Source: Bacillota bacterium (GTDB taxonomy: Bacteria > Bacillota > Clostridia > Peptostreptococcales > Anaerovoracaceae). Taken from it: a DNA stretch of 64,000 nt. The notes under the pieces are model-generated. The model saw only the letters and a program-made list of their open reading frames with translations. It ran no database searches and was not told the origin of the DNA. Below are positions 1 through 6,829 of this stretch, piece after piece; the first letter of the stretch is position 1; each line of letters opens with the position of its first letter. The translations under genes and the position numbers were made by a program. The DNA lies in assembly GCA_017557505.1 (NCBI GenBank), contig JAFYYP010000013.1, positions 40,121 to 104,120 on the forward strand, read 5' to 3'.

Positions 1-1492
1 CGATCGTCTCAGCGGGAACGCCGGTGATCTCTTCAGCCCATTTCGGATCGCGGACGACGCCGTCCTGGAGACCGAACAGATAGCTCTTGTAGCTCTCCCC
101 TACGGGCACGCCTTCCGGCATGTGCGCTTCGTCGAAACCGATGCAGAACTTATTCATGAATTCCTGATCCTGCAGGTTTTTCTGGAAGATCACGAAGGCC
201 ATGGCGTTAGCCAGTGCGCAGTCGGAACCCGGTTTCAAACCGATCCATTCGTCGGCGAACGTCAACGCGGATTCGCTCTGGCGCGGGTCGATGACGATGA
301 TCTTAACGCCCTGCTCCTTCGCTTTTGCAAAATAATAGTTGCGGAACGGGCCGATGATGGTCTCGGCGGTATTGTGACCCCACAGGATGATCAGTTTGGA
401 ATTCAGCACGTCCGCGGGATGCGGTGCTGTGCGTTCCGTGCCGTAGATATACTGTGTGATGTAATTCGCCTGGGCGCTGCTGTAGGAATTGTAATGCTGC
501 AGATAGCCGCCGTCGAGGCAAAGCAGGCGCTTCATCAGATGGTCGGGTCTCGCCACGGCGCATACGCCGGTGGAATAGATCAGATAGCGGCTGCCGGGAC
601 CGTACTTTTCGCCGGTCTCCTTGATCTTTGCAGCGATCTCTTTCGCAGCCTCTTCGTAACTGATCCTCTTAAACTTTCCGGAACCCCTCTCTTCCCTTCT
701 TTTCATGGGATAACGAAGTCTGCGGGACGTTAAGAACGTATGGCGGTAGCCGCGGCCTCTCGGGCAGGTGCGCAGCTGTACGCCGCCGATCGAAGTATCC
801 GCGGAGATATCCAGGACACAACCTTCTGCGACCCAGACTTCGAGTTTGCAGTTGCCGCCGCAGTTGTTGACGCCGGCAGAACGGATCATATGAGGTTCTT
901 CGACTTGTATAGGCGGCATGGGCTTCCAATCCCAGCAGCCGAAGTCTTCCGCGCCGATCTCGGTCACGAGAGCCTTGGGCTCGAGACACGCCAAAGATTC
1001 CAGAGCTTCGCAGACAAAGCTCAGTTCCGCAGTCATGGGAACGGCAGTTTGCGCTCTTAATTGTTTACAGAATTCTTTTACTGTATCTAAAGTGAATCTG
1101 TCGATGAAAGCCTGGATGACGAGGTCGGCATTGGCAGTCCCCTTCAGGCCGCATGCGCTGATGTATTCCAGGAAACGCAGCTGTTCGCCGAGGAAATCCG
1201 CCGGATTGCCGTCCATATGTACCGGCTCGTAACCGTACGCTTTGTAGAAGCAGATGCAATCATACGTCGTACGGTCGATCAGGATATCGCCGTGACCCTT
1301 GCAGGCCGACGCCCACATGGGAATATAAACGTCCGCGTCCGTTCCTTTGAACAGATCGTCGTACTGCTGGTCTTCGATCTCGCTCAGAATGCCATAGCAC
1401 GCGCATTCATCGCGCCAGCGGTCGAGATCTTCGAAAAACGTGCGCAGCAGATGGGTATTATACAGAAAAGTTTTGCTGTTTTTAAACGTCAT
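1..1492 (-). CDS. TorD chaperone-DMSO reductase family molybdoenzyme fusion (3' end outside window)
   Basis: The 497 visible residues start at an ATG with a GGGAGGT ribosome site six bases upstream. Residues 1-190 resemble TorD/DmsD maturation chaperones (YEPVHMDGNPADFLGEQLRF near 88-107). From about residue 203 the protein follows DMSO-reductase A subunits: cluster cysteines C211, C215 and C243 (CPRGRGYR), then HYNSYSSAQ, whose S338 aligns with the Mo-coordinating serine of DmsA. In DmsA the first cluster cysteine lies four residues before NCG; here that position is G207. There is no Tat signal and the chaperone is N-terminal, so the enzyme should be cytosolic. It is the last visible gene after the ferredoxin and FAD protein genes, which probably supply its electrons. 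The substrate is unknown. The C-terminus lies beyond the left edge. Confidence 0.85.
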   Translation of the reverse strand, partial: MTFKNSKTFLYNTHLLRTFFEDLDRWRDECACYGILSEIEDQQYDDLFKGTDADVYIPMWASACKGHGDILIDRTTYDCICFYKAYGYEPVHMDGNPADFLGEQLRFLEYISACGLKGTANADLVIQAFIDRFTLDTVKEFCKQLRAQTAVPMTAELSFVCEALESLACLEPKALVTEIGAEDFGCWDWKPMPPIQVEEPHMIRSAGVNNCGGNCKLEVWVAEGCVLDISADTSIGGVQLRTCPRGRGYRHTFLTSRRLRYPMKRREERGSGKFKRISYEEAAKEIAAKIKETGEKYGPGSRYLIYSTGVCAVARPDHLMKRLLCLDGGYLQHYNSYSSAQANYITQYIYGTERTAPHPADVLNSKLIILWGHNTAETIIGPFRNYYFAKAKEQGVKIIVIDPRQSESALTFADEWIGLKPGSDCALANAMAFVIFQKNLQDQEFMNKFCIGFDEAHMPEGVPVGESYKSYLFGLQDGVVRDPKWAEEITGVPAETI

Positions 1493-1493
1493 A

Positions 1494-2687
1494 TTAGACC
1501 TCCCGGGGCTTGATGCCCAGGATCTCTTCCTTCAGACCCTGCATGTTCGCCAGATTGCCGATGATGATCGCTCCAACGAGTTTATCATCGCAATAGAAGC
1601 GCTTTTCGTAAGAACGGACGAACTTCTTATTGACCGCGAACAGATCCGGCTGGCTGTTATCGCTCACTTCAGTCGTGTAGACCTTGGACGGATCTTTGCC
1701 GACGTCGCCGCAAGAGAACATGGAGATCTCAGGCGAATTGATGATCATGGAGGAATCCGTCGGCTGGATCGTCGCGGAACCGCCCGCAGCGTTAATACCG
1801 GCCACCCTGCCCTGTTCCAGTGCCTGAGACCAAAGCTGCCAGTTGATGCCGTACTCGGCACAGTCGCCGCAGGCATAGATATCCTTGGCGCTCGTTTCGC
1901 ATTTCTCGTTGATCATAACGGAGCGCGTGCACTTGATGCCGGAAGCCTGCGCCAGTCCGATGTCTGCGCGCACGCCTGTCGACATGATGACGAAATTGCA
2001 GGGGAATACTCTGCCGTCCTTGAGTTTTACGTATTCGACGTGCCCGTTTCCGCCGATCTCTTCGATCGTGACTCCCGTATACACCGGGAACGACGTGATG
2101 GCTTCTTCGAGTTTTCTCGCGCAGTCTTCGTCGAGGAAACGCGGCATCAGCATGGGCAGCGCTTCGAGCACGGTCACGTCCAGTCCGTAGCGGGACAGTT
2201 CGAATCCTGCTTCGAGCCCGATGACGCCGCCGCCGATGATAACGGCTTTGCCTGTGTCGACAGACAGTCTCTTCACCTTCATCAGGTCTTCGTATCTGCG
2301 TACGACGACGACTTCAGGCAGATCTGCGCCGGGAATGGGCGGCACGAAACCGTTCGCGCCCGTCGCATAAATCAGACGCTTATAAAAGAACGATTCGCCT
2401 GCAGACGTATGGATGAGTCGCGAAGAATTATCGATCGAGCGGACTTTCGTGCCGAGCTTGAGTTCGATATCGTTCTCCTGATACCACTCCGGTCCGAACA
2501 CGACCGTGCGGCCGAGTTCGTAAGAACGCAATGGCGTTTTCGTCAGCATGGGACGGCTGTAGGCAGGTACCTTTTCGTCGCCGATCATCAGGACGCTTCC
2601 GTGTTTGTCGATCTCGCGGATGCCCTGTGCAGCGCTGACCGCCGCAATACCTGCACCGATGATGATGTATTCGTAGATCTTCTGCAT
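1494..2687 (-). CDS. FAD-dependent NAD(P)H oxidoreductase (NirB/rubredoxin-reductase-like)
   Basis: This 397-residue pyridine-nucleotide-disulfide oxidoreductase has an N-terminal FAD fold (GAGIAAVSAA near residue 12), a central NAD(P)-binding fold (GGGVIGLEAG near 151) and the second FAD motif YACGDCAEY near 272. It lacks the CxxxxC redox disulfide of lipoamide dehydrogenases, so it resembles the FAD part of nitrite reductase and rubredoxin reductases, which pass NAD(P)H electrons to an iron-sulfur partner. GGAGGT lies seven bases before the ATG. The gene sits three bases after the ferredoxin gene and one base before the molybdoenzyme gene, so the three are surely co-transcribed. I infer that it feeds electrons through the ferredoxin to the molybdoenzyme, or takes them in the reverse direction. 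Confidence 0.85.
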   Translation of the reverse strand: MQKIYEYIIIGAGIAAVSAAQGIREIDKHGSVLMIGDEKVPAYSRPMLTKTPLRSYELGRTVVFGPEWYQENDIELKLGTKVRSIDNSSRLIHTSAGESFFYKRLIYATGANGFVPPIPGADLPEVVVVRRYEDLMKVKRLSVDTGKAVIIGGGVIGLEAGFELSRYGLDVTVLEALPMLMPRFLDEDCARKLEEAITSFPVYTGVTIEEIGGNGHVEYVKLKDGRVFPCNFVIMSTGVRADIGLAQASGIKCTRSVMINEKCETSAKDIYACGDCAEYGINWQLWSQALEQGRVAGINAAGGSATIQPTDSSMIINSPEISMFSCGDVGKDPSKVYTTEVSDNSQPDLFAVNKKFVRSYEKRFYCDDKLVGAIIIGNLANMQGLKEEILGIKPREV

Positions 2688-2690
2688 GTC

Positions 2691-3257
2691 CTACACCTCC
2701 TTCAATGCCTTTACGAGATTCGCAGGCAGTTTGACGATGAGGTTCGGGTCCGTGATGTCCGCGATAGGCAGGAAACTGCGTTCTGCCGCAGATACGCCGA
2801 ATTCGTTCTGCAGTTCTTCGATATCGCCGAATTTCAAAGACCTCGTCGGGCAGGCGCCGCAGCAGGCCGGTTCGTATCCGCGCGCTCTCAGATCCGCGCA
2901 GGCGTCGCACTTCTGCGCCACACCTTTTGTCAGAGAGAACGAGACCGCGCCGTTCGGGCAGTTCCACATGCAGCTGCCGCAGCCCATGCAAAGATTGTCG
3001 TCATGGACGACCGTACCGTCTTCTGCTTTATGCATGGCTCCTGTCGGACAGGCTTTGACGCAGTTTGCGTCTTCGCAGTGGTTGCAGGCGCCGGAAAAAT
3101 GCGCGTAGACCTTCTTGTCGCCCGCCTGCACGGAGATCGTCTCCACGCGGCGGAAGAACTCGCCCGGCTGCAGGCCGTGCAGATCCTTACACGCGACCTG
3201 GCAGGCTCCGCAGCCCAGACAGGTATTCATGTTGAAATAAAAACCTAATCTTCCCAT
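2691..3257 (-). CDS. DmsB-like ferredoxin with four [4Fe-4S] motifs
   Basis: The 188-residue electron-transfer subunit carries the four-cluster pattern of the DmsB/NrfC/HycB group: CLGCGACQVAC, CNHCEDANCVKACP, CMGCGSCMWNCP and CDACADLRARGYEPACCGACP, the last with the long insertion typical of this family. I chose the second possible start (ATG at 3257) because AGAGG lies five bases before it, whereas the GTG at 3263 overlaps that site. No membrane anchor (DmsC/NrfD) follows, so the complex looks soluble. The gene begins a few bases after ruvX, an unusual genomic attachment for a respiratory-type module. Confidence 0.88.
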   Translation of the reverse strand: MGRLGFYFNMNTCLGCGACQVACKDLHGLQPGEFFRRVETISVQAGDKKVYAHFSGACNHCEDANCVKACPTGAMHKAEDGTVVHDDNLCMGCGSCMWNCPNGAVSFSLTKGVAQKCDACADLRARGYEPACCGACPTRSLKFGDIEELQNEFGVSAAERSFLPIADITDPNLIVKLPANLVKALKEV

Positions 3258-3265
3258 AGTCACCT

Positions 3266-3700
3266 CTATTCTGTCTTTCTATGTGCATCCAGATAACTTT
3301 GAAGAATGATAACGGCCGCCTGGCGGTCGATGATCGTCTTTCTTTTTTCGCGGCGCATATCGGCTGCGATCAGCACGTCTTCCGCGATCTTCGTCGTAAA
3401 ACGTTCGTCCTGGAAGACGAATTCCAACTTCATTCCCAGGCTTCTCGCCTTGTTCTGCAGTTTTTCGACAAATTCCCGCACCTTCTGCGTCTGCGGGCTG
3501 TCTTCGCCGGAAAGCATCAGCGGCAGGCCTGAAACGACAGTACTGACGCCGTATTCCTTCGCCAGATCCAATACTTTGGACGTATCCTTCTTGATGCCGA
3601 TGCGCTCGATCGTCATGACCCCCTGCGCGCTGATCAGCAGCGGGTCGCTGACGGCTACGCCTATCGTCTTATCTCCGATGTCCAGTCCCAATACTCTCAT
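3266..3700 (-). CDS. ruvX: Putative pre-16S rRNA nuclease / Holliday junction resolvase-like YqgF
   Basis: The 144-residue protein has the RNase H-like fold of YqgF/RuvX: DIGDKTIGVAVSD at the N-terminus, the strand VSTVVSGLPLMLSG, the QDERFTT motif and a conserved late Asp in IIDRQAAVIILQSYL. Family members process the 5' end of 16S rRNA; a Holliday junction role has also been proposed. In Clostridia it usually follows alaS and ireB, as here. A hairpin terminator lies between ireB and this gene, so it may depend on read-through. The redox module begins directly behind it. Confidence 0.93.
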   Translation of the reverse strand: MRVLGLDIGDKTIGVAVSDPLLISAQGVMTIERIGIKKDTSKVLDLAKEYGVSTVVSGLPLMLSGEDSPQTQKVREFVEKLQNKARSLGMKLEFVFQDERFTTKIAEDVLIAADMRREKRKTIIDRQAAVIILQSYLDAHRKTE

Positions 3701-3723
3701 ACATGCCCTTTTACTTCAAAACA

Positions 3724-3744
3724 AGCGGACTGGTCCAGTCCGCT
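3724..3744 (-). terminator. Hairpin between ireB and ruvX
   Basis: A near-perfect palindrome with a stem of 8-10 bp (AGCGGACT with AGTCCGCT) lies between the two genes and is followed on the minus strand by TTGTTTT. It fits a weak intrinsic terminator or attenuator that lowers transcription into ruvX and the redox genes. Confidence 0.6.
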
Positions 3745-3775
3745 TTGCTTTGCTGTGTACAGAGAACCGCGTTCT

Positions 3776-4024
3776 CTATTTCTTCAGGAAGCTCCTCAGA
3801 AGCTCCTCTACCAGATCGTCACGTTCGATGTGGCGGATCAGGTTTCTCGCGTTGTTGTGACCCGTGATATAGGAGGGATCACCGGAAAGAATGTATCCGA
3901 CCATCTGATCGATCGCATTGTAACCCTTTTCCTCCAGCGCGTCGTAAACGGTCTTGAGGATGTCTTCCGTCGTTCTCTGCTCGGGCTTTTCCGGGCTGCT
4001 GAACAGTATCGTTTTTCTCTCCAC
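3776..4024 (-). CDS. ireB: IreB family regulatory phosphoprotein (UPF0297)
   Basis: The 82-residue protein matches the IreB/YrzL family along its whole length, including the features [17 protein letters not shown] and [12 protein letters not shown]. In Enterococcus IreB is a dimer phosphorylated by the PASTA kinase IreK and affects cephalosporin tolerance; elsewhere its job is unclear. The start is GTG, with AGGAGG six bases upstream. alaS, ireB and ruvX in this order is the common Firmicute arrangement. Confidence 0.92.
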   Translation of the reverse strand: MERKTILFSSPEKPEQRTTEDILKTVYDALEEKGYNAIDQMVGYILSGDPSYITGHNNARNLIRHIERDDLVEELLRSFLKK

Positions 4025-4060
4025 TTTTTACCTCCTGTTAATCTCTCTTGTCTACCCCTT

Positions 4061-4089
4061 ATTATAACTTTTTCTGCCTTGTTAAACAA
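4061..4089 (-). promoter_or_regulatory. Sigma-A promoter of ireB
   Basis: TTGTTT (4084-4089), a 17-bp spacer and TATAAT (4061-4066) read toward ireB. A small hairpin, GCCTTG/CAAGGC, overlaps the -35 element and may be the remnant of an alaS terminator. Confidence 0.65.
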
Positions 4090-4102
4090 GGCTTATATGC
4101 TT

Positions 4103-6745
4103 TTATTTTGCCAGGTCTTCCATCAGCTTCTCCGCGACCGCGAAGGCGTCGCCGAGTTTGCTGAGATCCTTCGCGCCGGCCTGCGCCATGTCGGCCTTGC
4201 CGCCGCCACCGCCGCCTGCAGCCTTCGCGATCTCTTTGACCATGTTGCCGGCGTGGTAGCCTTTCTCCGTCAGATCGTCCGTAACGGAGACCATCAGGGT
4301 GCCCTTCTCGCCGTTGACCGTCGCGAAGACCATGACGACAGCCTTTTCCGCGGCCTTGATCTGGTCGGACAGGCTGCGAAGTTCGTCGATCGAAGCGTCT
4401 TCAAACGTGTGTTCGATGAGTCTGGCAGCGCCGTACGTCTTTGCGGACTTCAGCAGATCGCCTGCGCCTTCCTGCGCGGCCTTTGCCTTCAGTTCCTCGA
4501 GTTCCTTCTTGACGGCTTTCAGTTCTGCCGCGACGTCTTCGGCTCTCTTTTCGAGGCCAAGCGCATTTGTCTTCAGGGAAGCGGCTGCCGCGTCGATCCT
4601 GGCCTGCTCTTCCGCAAGCAGATTGTTGACTGCAGCGCCGGTGACTGCCGTGATCCTTCTGGTTCCCGCCGCGACGCCCTGTTCTGCCACGATGTGCAGG
4701 CACCCGATCTGTCCGATGTTCGCGACGTGCGTGCCCCCGCAGAATTCCATGGAGAATCCGGGTACGTTCACGACGCGGACCGTATCGCCGTACTTTTCGC
4801 CGAACAGCATCATGGCGCCGAGCTTCTTTGCCTCTTCGATTGGCATGACCTCGGTCTCGACGTCCGTGAACTTCAGGATCTCAGTATTGACGATGTCTTC
4901 GACCTTCGCAAGATCTTCTGCCGCGATCGCTTCGAAGTGCGTAAAGTCGAAGCGAAGTTCCTCTTCATTTACAAGGGAACCCGCCTGTTCGACGTGGTCA
5001 CCGAGCACGGTGCGCAGCGCTTTCTGCAGCAGATGCGTTGCGGTGTGATTCCTCGCGATCGCGTGTCTTCTGAGCGCATCGACGCAGGCCGTGACAACGT
5101 CTCCGACGGAGACTTCGCCAGCTGTAATAACTGCCTTATGGACATAGACAGAACCGACCTTGATGGTATTCGTGACCGCCGCGGTGAAGCCGTCGCTCTC
5201 GATGACGCCGGTATCGCCGACCTGGCCGCCGCCTTCTCCGTAGAACGGCGTGCGGTCGAGGACGATGCGGATTTCTTCGCCTTCGCCGGCGGTCTGGAAC
5301 GTATTCATGCCGCGGACGAGTCCGATGACCTTCGCATCCATGGCGAGGCTGTCATAGCCGGTGAATTCGGTCGCCGGGAAGTCCTTGAACATGGCGCTCT
5401 CGTCGAGCCAGCCTTCGTTGTCTTCCGCTTTTCTCGCAGCTCTGGCCTGCTCTTTCTGTGCTTCCATTTTTGCGCGGAATCCTTCTTCGTCGACGGTGTA
5501 GCCCTGCTCCTCGGCGATCTCCTGGGTCAGCTCGATCGGGAAACCGAACGTGTCGTACAGTTTGAAGACCTGTTCGCCGGTCAGCTGGTTCGTGCCGGCA
5601 GCTTTCGCTTCGGCCATGTAGCCGTCGAGCACGGCCGTGCCGGATTCGATCGTCTGGTCGAACTTCGCCTCCTCGATGCTGATGATCTTGCGGATATACT
5701 CTCTGCGCTCTATCAGCTCAGGATAAGCTTTTCCGTACTGTTCGAAGACTTTTTCTGCCACGTCGTTGATGAACGCGCCTTTGATGCCAAGCAGTCTGCC
5801 GTGGCGGGCCGCTCTTCTCAGCAGTCTTCTGAGGATGTATCCCCTGCCCTCGTTGCTGGGCAGGATGCCGTCCCCGATCATGAACGAAACGGTGCGGACG
5901 TGGTCGGTGATGATGCGCAGCGATACGTCGGTCTTCGCGGCGCCGTCGTGGTAAGGAACGCCGGACAACTTGCAGACCTCCTGCAGGATCTCGTGCATCG
6001 TGTCAATGTTATAGATGGAGTCGACGCCCTGCATAATGCAGGCCATTCTTTCGAGGCCCATGCCGGTATCGATGTTCGGATGCGCCAGGGGCAGATAACT
6101 GCCATCTTCCTGACGGTCGAACTGGGTAAAGACGTAGTTCCAGAATTCCATGTAACGGTCGCAGTCGCAGCCGGGCTTGCAGTCAGGTTTGCCGCAGCCG
6201 TATTCCGGGCCTCTGTCGTAATAGACTTCGCTGCACGGACCGCACGGACCGGTGCCGATCTCCCAGAAATTGTCGTCTTTGCCGAGACGGACGATGCGCT
6301 CCGCGGGCATGCCGACCTGGTTTCTCCAGATGTCGAACGCTTCGTCGTCTTCGAGATAAATGGTCGCCCAAAGCTTATCCTTGGGGATATCGAGCCACTC
6401 CGGGGACGTGATGAATTCCCAGCCCCAGTTGATGGCGCCTTCCTTGAAATAGTCGCCGAACGAGAAGTTGCCGAGCATCTCGAAGAACGTCGCGTGGCGG
6501 GCTGTATGGCCCACGTTGTCGATGTCGTTCGTGCGGATGCACTTCTGCGCTGTGGTCATCCTCTTGCGCGGAGGGGTCTGCGCGCCGCTGAAGTACGGCT
6601 TCAGAGGAGCCATGCCTGCCGCGATCAGAAGCAGAGACTTGTCGTTTTCGGGGATCAGGGAATAACTGTCATGTCTGAGATGGTCTTTTGTTTCCCAGAA
6701 CTGCAGGAACTTCTCGCGCAGTTCGTTCACGCCCATGTATTTCAT
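4103..6745 (-). CDS. alaS: Alanine--tRNA ligase
   Basis: The 880-residue full-length class II synthetase contains the class II core in its N-terminal half (motif 2 region near FFEMLGNFSFGDYF, and GPCGPCSEVYYDRG). The editing domain has HTATHLL near residue 565 and CGGTH about 100 residues later, the zinc-binding pair that removes Ser and Gly from mischarged tRNA. The C-Ala domain is Gly-rich (AAGGGGGGKADMAQAG). It charges tRNA-Ala in the cytosol. It has its own promoter and no T-box leader, because only 84 bases separate it from the gene upstream. Confidence 0.98.
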   Translation of the reverse strand: MKYMGVNELREKFLQFWETKDHLRHDSYSLIPENDKSLLLIAAGMAPLKPYFSGAQTPPRKRMTTAQKCIRTNDIDNVGHTARHATFFEMLGNFSFGDYFKEGAINWGWEFITSPEWLDIPKDKLWATIYLEDDEAFDIWRNQVGMPAERIVRLGKDDNFWEIGTGPCGPCSEVYYDRGPEYGCGKPDCKPGCDCDRYMEFWNYVFTQFDRQEDGSYLPLAHPNIDTGMGLERMACIMQGVDSIYNIDTMHEILQEVCKLSGVPYHDGAAKTDVSLRIITDHVRTVSFMIGDGILPSNEGRGYILRRLLRRAARHGRLLGIKGAFINDVAEKVFEQYGKAYPELIERREYIRKIISIEEAKFDQTIESGTAVLDGYMAEAKAAGTNQLTGEQVFKLYDTFGFPIELTQEIAEEQGYTVDEEGFRAKMEAQKEQARAARKAEDNEGWLDESAMFKDFPATEFTGYDSLAMDAKVIGLVRGMNTFQTAGEGEEIRIVLDRTPFYGEGGGQVGDTGVIESDGFTAAVTNTIKVGSVYVHKAVITAGEVSVGDVVTACVDALRRHAIARNHTATHLLQKALRTVLGDHVEQAGSLVNEEELRFDFTHFEAIAAEDLAKVEDIVNTEILKFTDVETEVMPIEEAKKLGAMMLFGEKYGDTVRVVNVPGFSMEFCGGTHVANIGQIGCLHIVAEQGVAAGTRRITAVTGAAVNNLLAEEQARIDAAAASLKTNALGLEKRAEDVAAELKAVKKELEELKAKAAQEGAGDLLKSAKTYGAARLIEHTFEDASIDELRSLSDQIKAAEKAVVMVFATVNGEKGTLMVSVTDDLTEKGYHAGNMVKEIAKAAGGGGGGKADMAQAGAKDLSKLGDAFAVAEKLMEDLAK

Positions 6746-6778
6746 AAAATGTACCTCCGGAATGATTGTAAATTTATA

Positions 6779-6815
6779 ACACTTAATTTTATTGCTTTTC
6801 TGTATTAAGTGTCAA
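6779..6815 (-). promoter_or_regulatory. alaS promoter within a 9-bp inverted repeat
   Basis: TTGACA (6810-6815), an 18-bp spacer and TAAAAT (6786-6791) read toward alaS. A perfect inverted repeat, ACACTTAAT/ATTAAGTGT, occupies 6779-6787 and 6804-6812, so its arms flank the spacer and touch both promoter elements. It may be an operator, or a transcribed hairpin if the start lies upstream. Confidence 0.7.
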
Positions 6816-6829
6816 GTTTTCTTCGGGTT

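Noticed and set aside
1440-3248. A plus-strand open frame of about 600 codons opposite the FAD protein and ferredoxin genes
   Set aside because: It is antisense to two genes with clear cofactor motifs and has no ribosome site or family.
3755-6808. A plus-strand open frame of about 1000 codons opposite alaS
   Set aside because: It mirrors alaS codon by codon. The high-GC third positions of alaS keep the opposite strand open, and the translation is rich in Arg, Asp and Val with no recognisable domain.
6746-6829. T-box leader for alaS
   Set aside because: The gap is only 84 bases, with a promoter inside it and no T-box sequence.
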